Counted from the first letter of the stretch, positions 21,395-31,955 are shown. The stretch: DNA of 64,000 nucleotides from Okapia johnstoni (GCA_024291935.2 CM044326.1:36951948-37015947); one strand, 5' to 3'. Notes: generated by a model from the letters alone, not told the origin. Made by a program: numbers and translations.

Positions 21395-21510
21395 TCTCTT
21401 GTCTTTTTGCTTTGTTTTCTCTTCTCTTCCCTTTCCCTTCTTTCCTTTTCCTTTTGCTCTCTCCTCTCTCCATCTCCCTCTGGATGTCTGTGTCTGTCTG
21501 TCCCGCTCTC
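21395..21510. repeat. Polypyrimidine (CT-rich) tract
   Basis: About 115 bases almost free of purines on the plus strand, with mixed CTT, CCT and TCTC words. Lysine/glutamate-rich frames on the minus strand (21308-21599) are composition artefacts. Confidence 0.85.
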
Positions 21511-22360
21511 TCTTGCAAATCACCAGAGACCATGGACTCGTGCAGAAACAGGGTCTGGCAATGCTGAGGAGGACGCAGCTCAGGGTGCGTCTGCTTCACG
21601 TCTTGTTCACGGGTCAGAGCTGTTCCTGACTGTCAGAGTGACATATTGCTCCCTGACACAATGGCCATTGCAACACTTTTTAATTTTTTTTTTTTTTTTA
21701 AGATTTTGAATGCCAGGAAAGGCTCAGTTTCTCTGCGATGTCTTTGGTTGACTCTGATGTTTAATTCTCCTCCCCAGGATAGAGGCCTGCTCATCCTGTC
21801 CTCTGGCTGCCAGACCTGTTGTTTTTCAACATAACCTTTCTCTGAGGTTCTAAAAACAACTTTGAACCAAATAGCGATGATTCATTTCTGGATGGGACGG
21901 CAGAATGAAAAGATTAAGATTTGCAGTTCCTCCTGGACCAACTCCCTTTTATCTGCTCATCTCCTTCCCTTTCTTCCTCACCTACCCCGCCCACCTTCCC
22001 CTGGCCTGCTCTCCAAGCCTCAATTAGCAGATGGGTGGGGCCGCTTGGTCAAAGGCTCTGTTGTGGGTGGTCTAGAGGTTGAGAGCATTTGCTCTCTGCA
22101 TCTCCAGCTCTGGGGAGATGGGCTGCTGACATAAGTGGGAACATCTACCCAGGAGTGTTCAAAACATCAGAGATTCAACTGCCAATGGTAAATTAAAAGG
22201 AAAGTGAAAAAAAAAGAGAGAAAATATCCTGAAGGTAGTATGTGGACAAGATGATCTGACCTCATTCCGCAGCATCCAGATCCCAGGACCTCGGTCTTCC
22301 CAGATCATCAGTGTTTGCTCTTGGTGGGTTGGAGCAACACAGTAGAGAGGAAGGAAGACA
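21511..22360. other. No recognised gene; T-rich run
   Basis: A T/A homopolymer run lies at about 21668-21700. The rest appears unique. Confidence 0.5.
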
Positions 22361-23190
22361 ACTGATGTTTGCTGAGACCTTCCTCAGTGCCACGTGCTTT
22401 ACTTGGGCCCAAAGATTTTGTCACTCTGGGCCAATAACAATGATGTGGGCAGCAAGCACATACAGGGGTGCTACGTACTGGAAATCATTCCCAGTGCTTT
22501 ACATGGGCCAAAAAATGTCCGTCTAGTCAAAGCTATGGTTTTCTCAGTAGTCACGTATGGATGGACTATAAAGAACATGTACATGGACATGTATAGTTGG
22601 ACTATAAAGAAAGCTGAGCACAGAAGAATTGATGCTTTTGAACGGTGGTATTGGAGAAGACTCTTGAGAATCCCTTGGACTGCAAGGAGATCCAACCAGT
22701 CCATCCTAAAGGAAATCAGTCCTGAATATTCTTTGGAAGGACTGATGCTGAAGCTGAAACTCCAATACTTTGGCCATCTGATTCAAAGAACTGACTCACT
22801 GGAAAAGACCCTGATGCTGGGAAAGATTGAAGGCAGGAGGAGAAGGGGATGACAGAGGAGGAGATGGTTGGATGGCATCACCGACTTAATGGACATGAGT
22901 TTGGGTAAACTCCGGGAGTTGGTGATGGACAGGGAAGACTGGCATGCTACAGTCCGTGGGGTCGCAAAGAGTTGGACATGACTGACTGAACTGAACTTGC
23001 ATGTACTTACTAATTTAATTTTCATAGCAGTCTTCTCAAATGGGACCTCTTATTATCGGATTTTACAGGAGAGGGCTTTGGAGCATGGAGATGTTCAATA
23101 ATTTAATTAGGGTCACACAGCTCAGAGGTGATGGAGCCAGAAATCAAAACTTAATAGTCTGACTCCAGGGTCTATGCTATTATCCATTTC
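22361..23190 (-). mobile_element. MIR SINE, antisense, split by BovB
   Basis: Left part (22440-22506) ends CAGTGCTTTACATG and the right part (22997-23190) resumes TGTACTTACTAATTTAATTT, GATTTTACAGGAGAGGGC and GGGTCACACAGCTCAGAGGT. Joined, these follow one antisense MIR. A related block ahead of it (22365-22430) repeats the GTGCTTTAC.TGGGCC phrase. Confidence 0.75.
22510..22996 (+). mobile_element. BovB LINE 3' end inserted in MIR
   Basis: From TCCGTCTAGTCAAAGCTATG to GACATGACTGACTGAACTGA. A plus-strand frame (22394-22852) carries BovB C-terminal protein text such as [21 protein letters not shown] local duplication (GACTATAAAGAA twice, 22564-22612) is particular to this copy. Confidence 0.95.
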
Positions 23191-23825
23191 TTATGCAAAT
23201 CACTTAATAGGGAGAGGTTCCCCCAGGCTGTGGTAGGTACTGGGGACAGAGGTGTTGACTGAGGGTGGGGTCCGGGGAGGGCTGCACATCTAGACTGCAG
23301 CTCTAACACCAGTATGAACACAGTTCTCCCGAGCATGGGTCCATGTGTGAGAGAACGAGCTGGAATGCTCTCTCTCGGGCCAGGATGGTCGTGGGTGGCT
23401 GTGTCACCAACACACACAAGTGGACCCTTGTCCTGGGGAAGTGACAGCCTGGGGCACACAGGAAGAGGGCCGCAGAATAGATCTTAGGTGGACAAGGACA
23501 GACGGTTATCAGTTACAGCTGCTGTTGCTGCAGGACCATTTCTTAGCGAGGTTCTCACGTGGCTGAGATCAGAAGGTAGTTCTGGTCACTACCAGTAGAC
23601 TCTGTGTGGTCCTGGCTTCACGGGGCGGCTTCCAACCTTTACCGATTCACCCTTTGGTGATCCTTGCTGACGCTGTTCCTGCCAGCTAGGCAGGGAGGGG
23701 ATGGGACAGCTCGTGGGATGGAGATGTCATGATGATCAGAGGCAGGGTTTGTCCCCAAGTGTAGACAAAGCGAATGGAGTTCTGTCTGGCCAGGCTGGTT
23801 TCCTGTTGTTTACCTGCATATATTC
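23191..23825. other. No recognised gene or repeat
   Basis: Unique-looking sequence; short frames only. Confidence 0.5.
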
Positions 23826-24042
23826 CATTTCATCAGGTGGCTCAGTGGTAAAAAATCCACCCATAATGCAGGAGCCACAGGAGACCTGGGTTCGATCCCT
23901 GGGTTGGGAAGATCCCCTAGAGGAGGGCATGGCAACTCACCCCAGTATTCTTACCTGGAGAATCCCATGGACAGAGGAGCCTGGCGGGCTGTAGTCCACA
24001 GCGTTGCCAAGAGTCGGACACGACTGAAGTTACTTAGCACGC
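23826..24042 (+). mobile_element. Bov-tA SINE, near full length
   Basis: Head CAGGTGGCTCAGTGGTAAAA, GGGTTCGATCCCTGGGTTGG (the tRNA-like promoter B region) and tail GAGTCGGACACGACTGAAGT. Confidence 0.95.
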
Positions 24043-24999
24043 ACATCATTTTATCTTATTTCACTTTCTTGTCCTCTTCTGGAATAGCCCCGAGCAGTGA
24101 GGGTTGATTTCTGTTCTCCCAAGCAGAAGCAGAGGTGAAGTGGCCCGTGGTCCACGCAGGACATGTGTGTGGGGCCAGGATCCACATTTGCCTCTCTGTT
24201 GGCTTGGGTTCCACCACTCGCTGGGCGTTTGTCTTCAAGCCCATGGCTTCTCTCTCTCTCTCCCTTTCCCCCTCTTTCTCCATCTTCGGTGGCATGGGAT
24301 GGGCGAGGAGAGGGGGCCTCTTAGCCTGCAAACCCCTTCTCCCCTGCCACTGCAATAGGTCTGGATCCACCTCAGCCTCGGAGCGTGCCAAGTTTGGCAC
24401 TGAATGCAGCAGCCCCTTTGGAGTCAAAATTCGGTTTCCTCTTGGAAAAAGGCTACTTCCTGATTGCTGGAGAAGAAGGAGAAAGTCTTTAAAAGGCTCT
24501 GGTGTTCCTGTTGGCTTCCAAAGAATCAGCCTCCAGCATTTTGATGATTTAAGTGTCCATGGATTAGAAACATGTGGTCCGTGTTTCCCCTGAATTCAAA
24601 TGCATGTTGAACTTAAAGGAAAGTTTAGGAAAAGAAATATAGAGAAATAGTCTGGGTTTTACTCAGTGCCCTGACTTTGAAAACTTGGCTTGAGGTATTT
24701 GCAGAGTACTTGGGCCCTCTGGAAATGTCTCCAGTTGGCCAGGAGGCAGAAGGGACTTGTGTGGGCCCCCAAGCCCCCCGAGCACTGAATTGAGGTTGGT
24801 TTTCTGCAGCTCTGAGCTTGGGGAAAGGCTGAAGGTTTGGGGAAAAAACAGAGCTTCAGCATCCTCCCTTCCATCCTGATTTTGCCTGAGGTATATAAAT
24901 ATCTGGCCAGTGAGCATGCACGGGGCATCTCCTGGGTGGAGCATTCTCAGTGGATTTTATTTGAACTCCTTGTGCTCGTTCTTATCCCATGTTCCGTGC
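24043..24999. other. No recognised gene
   Basis: Contains a short (CT)n run near 24249-24270. Frames at 24104-24593 and 24659-24944 on opposite strands show no domain. Confidence 0.5.
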
Positions 25000-25140
25000 A
25001 GTGGAGCCCCTCAGTGTCCCCGCCTCTCCACCTTTGCCTGCGCTGTTTCCTCTACCTGACATGCCCTGTCCCAGGCTTTATCCGGATCTTGTCCGTTCAC
25101 GCCGACAATGCACAGCCCAGAATCTGTGCTCCGTCAACAC
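25000..25140 (+). mobile_element. L2 LINE fragment
   Basis: CCTTTGCCTGCGCTGTTTCC, TCTACCTGACATGCCCTG is the characteristic L2 phrase. It lies inside a 225-codon frame starting at 24837, arguing that this frame is chance. Confidence 0.6.
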
Positions 25141-25930
25141 TTGGAGGGATGTCCAAGGACTCACAACGGGATGAGTCTGCGGCAGATCCAGGACCTGTAA
25201 TGAAACTCATAACTGGCCCTTTTCAGACTCAGCATGCTAAGCTGCGCAAAGGGATGCCGACGTTGGCTCTGGCTGCTAAGCTCCGCTTCTTCGTTTTGGG
25301 AGGGCTTTCTCTGGCCCCTTCCCTCTCCCGCCTTGTTGAGTGCAGGCAACGATTTTCTCTTAATAGAACGGGGAAGGGATTCCGCTTTCATGTGGTTGGG
25401 AAGCAGAGGCCCACACAGACATCCACGGGGTTTACGGCCAAGCTCAGGAGGGAGGTGGTAAATTCGCTGGGGAGAGCCCTGCTCCCAACAGCTCGCTGGG
25501 AACGAGGCCTATAAATAGCTCCTGCCAGTCAAAGCGTAATGATTTCAATCTTCCCGCTGTATAAATAAACAGTGTTGTTCAGGAGTTCTCCTTGGCTGCA
25601 GTTCTGGCCGGTACGTCTCAAAGGCTTGCAGACGATCCAGCTGAAATTTTCAACAAAGGCGAAGGAGACTACCTGGGGGAGTGACTACTGTGTGCCCTGC
25701 CTCCTTGGAAGACATTTAAACAGGTAATCCCCTTAAGCCCTCCTGCTGACCCAGGAATCAATGTCGTCCCCCCTCAACTTAGGAGGAGGTGAAAGTGCAG
25801 AGATGGCAGGAAACGTGCCGGCGATCAGAGGCCAGAGGACAGGGAAGTGAACTCAAAAGCCTGCAGGCCCCTCACTGTCTCAGGTATCCTGCAACAACCC
25901 CGCAAGGTCAATATTTCTGTAAGACCCGTG
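25141..25930. other. Mostly repeat-free sequence, possible regulatory content
   Basis: Part of a 225-codon plus-strand frame (24837-25514) ends here. It starts in unique DNA, runs through an L2 piece and shows no domain, so I do not call it a gene. The AT-rich pocket at 25505-25580 stands out from GC-rich surroundings. Confidence 0.4.
25509..25518 (+). promoter_or_regulatory. MEF2-type consensus site
   Basis: CTATAAATAG fits the MEF2 pattern YTA(A/T)4TAR exactly and could also read as a TATA box; a second TATAAATAAAC lies at 25560-25570. A match of this length arises by chance often. Confidence 0.25.
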
Positions 25931-25934
25931 TTTT

Positions 25935-26240
25935 CCTTTGGTAATATAAATAACACATGTTCTTTTCTTTGCAGGAAAGTTTGAAAGTGGAGAAATGTAC
26001 CAAGAAAATTAAAATCACCTGCATCCTTGCCACCCAGAAAAAGACACACAAGTACGTTTTGTTTACACTCTCCCGATGTTTAGACAGATAAGCAGTTAGA
26101 TCTGAGAAAGAGAGATGACCTTACAGAGGCACACGCGGATGGATAGACATTTTTAAAAACAAAACTGAGGGAAGAGAGCAGATTCTGTTTTGCAGGGTTT
26201 TTTGTTCACTTAACATTGACGATGAGCTTCTGATGCCGAC
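25935..26240. mobile_element. Ancient interspersed repeat, same family as 3716-4620
   Basis: AACACATGTTCTTTTCTTTG, GAAAGTTTGAAAGTGGAGAA, ATCACCTGCATCCTTGCCAC and GTTCACTTAACATTGACGAT follow the order of the old repeat at 3.7-4.6 kb. Family name uncertain (L1M 3' UTR-like). Confidence 0.45.
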
Positions 26241-26439
26241 TTTCCATGGGAGGCTTGGAGAAGTGAAATGACTAGTCTACACTTTTTTAGGATAAGCGTA
26301 GGATCCACCTGCCTTCCTGTCACCTCCCTGCCTTCTCTTTCTCCATACGTATCTTCAGGTACAGATACCATTGGGACATAAATTCACTGGTCCGTTCACA
26401 TGAAAGATGTGAACATCCAGATGCACTGGATTGCTAGAG

Positions 26440-26580
26440 GTCCATATTCCAGTCCCGACTCTGACTTATTAGCTGTTCGGCCTTACAGGACTCAGCTTTT
26501 GGTGTCTTTCATCTGTAAAATGGGTACATTTTGATTCAAAGTTCTACTGAATCCGAAAGTGTTACAGGTTATGTTTCCAG
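26440..26580 (+). mobile_element. MIR SINE
   Basis: ATTCCAGTCCCGACTCTGAC, TTATTAGCTGTTCGGCC and TTTCATCTGTAAAATGGGTA follow MIR. Confidence 0.8.
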
Positions 26581-26589
26581 CATTGGGTA

Positions 26590-26715
26590 GAGCGTCGGTT
26601 TGGGCTGTGAAAGCTTGTTTTACACTGATTTACTGTGAAAGCTTGGGGAAGCCATTTAGCCTCTGTAACATGAGGACGGTGGTATCTCCTTCATGGAATT
26701 GTTATGAGAGTAATA
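26590..26715 (+). mobile_element. MIR SINE, second copy in tandem
   Basis: GCTTGGGGAAGCCATTTAGC, CTCTGTAACATGAGGACGGT and ATGGAATTGTTATGAGAGTA follow MIR. A 13-base direct repeat CTGTGAAAGCTTG occurs at 26605-26617 and 26633-26645. Confidence 0.7.
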
Positions 26716-26734
26716 ATAATAATAGGAGGTATTT

Positions 26735-26905
26735 ACTGAGTATTTCTTTGGTGCCATGGACTGTGTTGAGGTTTTTTTCATGCATCTGTTTGTTTGATTC
26801 TCAAGACAAATCTATGGAGATTGGAGCTGATTATTATGCCCATTTTACAGATGAGGAGGTTGAGACAGAGTTAAAAAACTGAGGATTGAGGTTATGCAGC
26901 TTGAT
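26735..26905 (-). mobile_element. MIR SINE, antisense
   Basis: TATTATGCCCATTTTACAGA, TGAGGAGGTTGAGACAGAG and GGTTATGCAGCTTGATCTGA are antisense MIR. With the two sense copies just upstream it makes a cluster of three MIRs in 470 bases. Confidence 0.8.
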
Positions 26906-27699
26906 CTGAGTTGCATGAAGACCCTTTGAAATTGGAAATTCTTTTTCTCTATATAAGACTCAAGTCAAGCTTCTGATTAAACAAATTTGGGTTAGGATGT
27001 TTTTCTGTATTACTGTTTTTCAAAATGTTTCCTAGCCAACAAAGTAATGAAAACAACTTTTTACTTTCCTAAAAACCAGAATAAGGCAGAGTCCCAAACC
27101 ATAGAATGTAAAGCATGCCTTCCAAAACCCGTGAAATGCTAATTGTTGGAGAGTGCCCAGAGCTGGAACCCATCTCCTTGAAACCTGAGTAGGACACTCA
27201 TTTCCCCAAGAATAAGTGACCCAGGATTAAAAAGCACACTCAATGACCCACCGATTATGACATCATCTAGGGCACAGGTGGATTCAGCTCGACATCACAC
27301 AGTGACGGGATGGTGGAGGGACAGGATGCTCTAACCCAACATGCCGTTTCTGATACCCTGGTCTGAGGCTCCTGGTTTGAGGAAAGTGCTGGGTGTAAAG
27401 CAACTCGGAGGAGGACTGAAATTCAGAGAAATGTGAAAAAGTGAGAAATGCCGGACCAAATTCAGAGACCTCAAGTGGTGAAGGGAGGTTCCCTCTTGAA
27501 GGTCAAGCAGGATAGAGACATCACTCAGAGCAAAAAAAAAAAAAAAAAAAAAAGACAAAGAAAGAAAAAAAATCACATGTGGCAACCGAGAGACTCCAGA
27601 CTGCAGGTGATGTCTACAGTTAATTATTTTTACCCTTTGCTCCAAGTCAACACGTGGGTGGTTACACAGAGGAACTAGGCTGGGACCTACTATATGATA
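26906..27699. other. No recognised gene; A homopolymer
   Basis: A 23-base run of A at 27532-27554. No family recognised. A lysine-rich frame over it is an artefact. Confidence 0.5.
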
Positions 27700-28154
27700 A
27701 AAATGAAATAACTAAACATGGAGGGAAAAAGTTGTCCATCAAAAGGTACATCAAAGGAATATATAACATAAATTGCCCAAGAAAATAGTGAAAAAGTTTA
27801 GACAAATGCTTCTCTATAATATTGAAAATGTTATTGAAAGTATAATCCTTTTAAGATAGAGCACAAGAAGAAATTATAGAGCAACATAAAGTGAACTGGC
27901 AGAACTCAAGAAAAAAAAAATGATGTGTTATAGACAAACATTACATAAATTAGAGCCCTGTTAGAGCCTCTAAAAATTAGAGTTAATGTGACAGAAAGCA
28001 TCATCAACGATATGATGGCCTGGTAGCTTGCGGGTCCCGTTGTCATTTTGAACAGGAGTTGCATCATAGGACTAGGTTCCTGTTGTTTAAGGACGTTTAG
28101 GATTCTGAACCCTCATCCCCCAATGCCAGTTATGCCCATCCCTGCCCTAGTTAC

Positions 28155-28429
28155 CGGAGAAGGCAATGGCACCCCACTCCAGTACTCTTGCCTGTAAAAT
28201 CCCATGGATGGAGGAGCCTGGTAGGCTACAGTCCGTGGGGTCGCTAAGAATCAGACAGGACTGAGCGACTTCACTTTCACTTTTCCCTTTCATGCACTGG
28301 AAAAGGAAATGGCAACCCACTCCAGTATTCTTGCCTGGAGAATCCCGGGGACGATGGAGCCTGGTGGGCTGCCGTCTATGGGGTCGCACAGAGTCGGATA
28401 CGACTGAAGCGACTTAGCAGCAGCAGCAG
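28155..28429 (+). mobile_element. BOV-A2 SINE, full dimer
   Basis: Two similar Bov-A monomers joined by a CACTTTCACTTTTCCCTTTC linker, ending in a (CAG)n tail after GAAGCGACTTAG. A perfect 10-bp duplication CCCTAGTTAC at 28145-28154 and 28430-28439 flanks it. Confidence 0.97.
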
Positions 28430-28713
28430 CCCTAGTTACTGCATCGACCAAAAATATCTTCCCACTTTCAAAGTATAAGGATATGAAAATGATATAAAAG
28501 ATGATATAACTTTATAATAGGTAGAGAAGAGAAATATGACAAATGTACAAATTTGGGTATCTTTAGGAAGAGATCAGAACAAATTATACAGAAACATATT
28601 AAATGATATAATGGAAGAAAAGTTTACTTGGGTAAATAAAAGGCTGATCAGAAAGCACACAATGTCCCAGGAAAGCATGATATAGAATGAGTGAGTGACA
28701 ATAATATACACCA

Positions 28714-28978
28714 CTGTGGAGAAGGCAATGGCACCCCACTCCAGTACTCTTGCCTGGAGAATCCCATGGATGGAGAAGCCTGGTAGGCTGCAGTCCATGG
28801 GGTTGCAAGAGTTGGACACAACTAAGTGACTTCACTTTCGCTTTTCCCTTTCATGCATTGGAGAAGGAAATGGCAACCTACTCCAGTGTTCTTGCCTGGA
28901 GAATCCCAGGGACGGTGGAGTCTGGTGGGCTGCCGTCTATGGGGTTGCACACGATTGAAGCGACTTAGCAGCAGCAGT
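28714..28978 (+). mobile_element. BOV-A2 SINE, full dimer
   Basis: GTGGAGAAGGCAATGGCACC, linker TCGCTTTTCCCTTTCATGCA, second monomer, and tail GACTTAGCAGCAGCAG. Same orientation as the copy 300 bases upstream; the second monomer has lost a few bases before the tail. Confidence 0.95.
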
Positions 28979-29164
28979 GAAAAAACTGAATTTCAAGAAG
29001 GCTAGAATTCTATTGTCTTCTGCGAGAAAATGCAAGTTTTAAGATGTAAAGGAGGCAAAGAGGGTTATCTTAGAATTTTTCACAACTATAATCCAAGCCA
29101 GAAGACTAATGACTACCAAATGGTAAATGTAGGAATAAAAGTTGGGCTTCAAGAATTTTAAGCC

Positions 29165-30275
29165 AGTTCTAACATCTACTTCTGCTTTATTGACTACGCC
29201 ATAGCCTTTGACTGTGTGGATCGCAACAAACTGTTGAAAATGCTTCAAGAGATGGGAATACCAGATGATCTTACCTGCCTCCTGAGAAATCTGTATGTGA
29301 GTCAAGAGGCAGCAGTTAGAATTGGACATGGAACAATGGACTGGTTCCAAATTAGGAAAGGAGTACGTCAAGGCTGTATATTGTCACCCTGCTTATTTAA
29401 TTTATCTGCAGAGTACATCATGTGTAATGCCAGGCTGGATGAAGCACAAGCTGGAATCAAGATTGCTGGGAGAAATATCAATAACCTTAGATATGCAGAT
29501 GACATCACCCTTATGGCAGAAAGAGAAGAGGAACTAAAGAGCCTCTTGATGAAAGTGAAAGAGGAGAGTGAAAAAGCTGCCTTAAAACTCAACATTGAAA
29601 AAATGAAGATCATGGCATCCAGGTCCCATCACTTCATGGCAAATAGATGGGGAAACAATAGAGACAGTGACAGACTTTATTTCTTGGGCTCCAAAATCAC
29701 TGCAGATAGTGATTGAAGCCATGAAATTAAAAGACACTTGTTCCTTGGAAGAAAAGTTATGACAACCTAGACAACATATTAAAAATCAGAGACGTTACTT
29801 TGCCAACAAAGGTCCGTTTAGTCAAAGCTATGGTTTTTCTAGCAGTCATGTATGGATGTGCGAGTTGGGCCATAAAGAAGGCTGAGCGTTGAAGAATTGA
29901 TGTTTTTGAACTGTGGTGTTGGAGAAGACTCTTGAGATCCCTTGGACTGCAAGGAGTTCGAACCAGTCAATCCTAAAGGAAATCAGTACTGAATACTTGT
30001 TGAAAGGACTGATGCTTAAGCTCCAATACTTTGGCCACCTGATGTGAAGAATGGACTCACTGGAAAAGACCCTGATGCTGGGAAAGATTGAAGGCAGCAG
30101 GAGAAGGGGATAACAAAGGATGAGATGGTTGGATGGCATCACTGACATGATGGACGTGAGTCTGAGCAAGCTCCAGGAGTTGGTGATGGACAACCAACTG
30201 GTGGTGTACTGCAGTCCATGGGGTCACAAAGAGTTGGACCTGACTGAGAAACCGACCTGAACTGAACCAACCTGA
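29165..30275 (+). mobile_element. BovB LINE, 5'-truncated, with RT remnant
   Basis: Starts in the reverse transcriptase domain (ATCTACTTCTGCTTTATTGA), passes through the YADD region and C-terminal region, and ends with the BovB terminus near 30240-30275. Many substitutions and indels mark a dead copy. The RT part is described separately. Confidence 0.96.
29171..29716 (+). pseudogene. BovB reverse transcriptase fragment (dead)
   Basis: In frame from about 29171, the translation shows RT motif A as FIDYAIAFD (catalytic aspartate kept), then GVRQGCILSP and the active-site LRYADDITLMA. This is a partial RT domain of about 180 codons out of a LINE protein near 1,000. Around codon 135 after the first in-frame GTG a one-base insertion shifts the frame, which later returns, and a TGA at 29714 replaces a cysteine codon seen in the 61-kb copy. 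The endonuclease half is missing. It encodes no working enzyme. Confidence 0.92.
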
Positions 30276-30286
30276 AACAAAAACTG

Positions 30287-30428
30287 CTCTATTTCTTAAT
30301 TTAATTTAATTTTTTGGCTGCATCTTGCATCATACAGGATCTTGGGTCCCCAATCAGCGATTGAACCCATCCATACCCTCTGTAATGAAAGGGCAGAGCC
30401 TTAACCACTGGACCACCAGGGAAGTCCC
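30287..30428 (-). mobile_element. CHR-type SINE, short form
   Basis: AATTTAATTTTTTGGCTGCA, GGATCTTGGGTCCCCAATCA, AACCACTGGACCACCAGGGA mark an antisense CHR-2-like SINE. Confidence 0.85.
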
Positions 30429-31285
30429 AGAAAAAAAACAATTTTTAAGCAAATTGCACTGTTTTAAAATTCAGATATAAGAGTTTTTAGAAATATTGAC
30501 AAGCATGCACAAACTTGCCGATTGTATCGGCAAGACACAAAGATTCTTAGGAATCTTTCAGGGAACATAAACACAGTTCATTTCTCCAATTAAACATCCT
30601 AATTTATCTTGTAGTTTAAATCTAGACAACTAAAAGATGAACTAAAATAAACAGTCCAGGTATCGTGACATCATGGTTAGATGGTAAACGTCATAGTCCT
30701 TCAACATAAGGCTGAGATTGACCAAATGAAATTTTCTTCAAGGAACGAGCCATAAATATTGTAAAGCTGAATACTAGTAACACAACCAACGTATGTCGAG
30801 AGGTAGGGAGTGAGAAATACAGGGTAAAACTAAATGCAATTTAGAGATGACTTCAAAGTATGTTATGATCTGTTTTCTTCGTTTAGAGGAAGCTTTTAGG
30901 AAAGAAATCATATTCCTTGTAGTGAAGAAAATGGATCTGAAGTAAGTTTTTCAATTTTACTTTGGCTTCTTTTTTCCTCCATTCAGTTAAAACTTAAAGA
31001 GAATTTAGTACTTTTAAATACTGAAACTAATGTACATGATATGTTCCTGTTTTTGTCCCCGTATCTTTCTTTCACTTTATCATGTCTCTGTCCTTTCATC
31101 TATCTTTAAACATAGAATAAAGGCTGGAGTAATGTTTACCAAATATTGATGACCATTGACTCTGAAAGGTGGAATTTTAGATAATTTTTTTACTAGCCCT
31201 TTTGTACTTTTTTTGTATTGCTGGAAAGTTTTCACAATGATCATGTATTATAGTTACTTAATAAATTAAGCCGAAATTCTAAAAT
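30429..31285. other. AT-rich sequence, no recognised gene
   Basis: May be a further part of the L1/HAL1-like region. A 7-base hairpin TTGCCGA / TCGGCAA lies at about 30516-30534. No domain-bearing frame. Confidence 0.4.
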
Positions 31286-31298
31286 AAAGAAGTAATCA

Positions 31299-31518
31299 GG
31301 GCTGGTGCACCGGGATGACCCGGAGGGGTGGGATGGGGAGGGAGGTGGGAGGGAGTTTCTGAAAGGGGAACACATGTACACCCATAGTGGATTCATGTCA
31401 GTGTATGGCAAAACCAGTACAACATTGTAAAGTTAAAAAATAGATAAATAAACTAATTTAATGGAAATAAAATAAAATAAAATTCTATGATTCTGTAATC
31501 TAAAAAAAAAAAAAAAAA
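31299..31518 (+). mobile_element. Ruminant L1 3' end, with target duplication and double A-rich tail
   Basis: GGCTGGTGCACCGGGATGAC, GGGAGGGAGGTGGGAGGGAG, GTGGATTCATGTCAGTGTAT and AACATTGTAAAGTTAAAAAA match a ruminant L1 3' UTR. An A-rich tract, about 20 bases of non-A sequence, then a pure A run (31502-31520) follow. Near-perfect duplications AAAGAAGTAATCA (31286-31298) and AAAGAAGCAATCA (31519-31531) enclose everything. Confidence 0.88.
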
Positions 31519-31531
31519 AAAGAAGCAATCA

Positions 31532-31955
31532 CAGTGGAAGAAAAAGGCAAAGCTAATTTTTTTTCATCCCCGTTTTAAGATGAGAGTTGCCCATCTGAGC
31601 TGCCCCTTCTCCGGACTTGAATTCTAGTAATGACTATAAGTTGAACTTTCCTGTTCCTAACATCTTGCTCAAGAATAGCTGAAATGCTTTATAACTCAGG
31701 TTAAGTCTAAAATAAATGGAGCCAAACAGTGGGATCAAGGTCAAGGTTGTAAACATTGAAGCTGATTATAAAGAACATTGTATTTAACTATGGTGAGATG
31801 GTATTACAGACCCCAATGCTTCTTTCCTTGAGAATTGTTAGACATGGGGGCAGGTATAACTAAGGTTACCTGTTGTGACTCATTTGTATACTGATAGTTG
31901 TCATCTGTTGATTCACTTTGCACAAGATCTCATAACAATAATGTGCAGTTAAGGT
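31532..31955. other. No recognised feature
   Basis: Unique-looking sequence. Confidence 0.45.

Larger units (their letters stand above)
27700..29160. mobile_element. AT-rich L1- or HAL1-like remnant, interrupted by two SINEs
   Basis: A-rich plus strand with phrases such as GAACTGGCAGAACTCAAG (27893-27910) and CCAGAAGACTAATGACTACC (29098-29117), which recall ORF1-type L1/HAL1 sequence. No protein frame survives. The identification is tentative. Confidence 0.35.

Noticed and set aside
21308..21599. Lysine/glutamate-rich minus-strand frames
   Set aside because: Low-complexity translation of the polypyrimidine tract.
24837..25514. 225-codon plus-strand frame, one of the longest non-repeat frames
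   Set aside because: It crosses an L2 fragment, has no recognisable domain or conserved motif, and overlaps frames on the other strand. Most likely chance in GC-rich DNA.
28145..28979. Regularly spaced near-identical blocks that might look like a CRISPR or tandem array
   Set aside because: They are two dimeric BOV-A2 SINEs; one has its own target duplication and spacing is not array-like.
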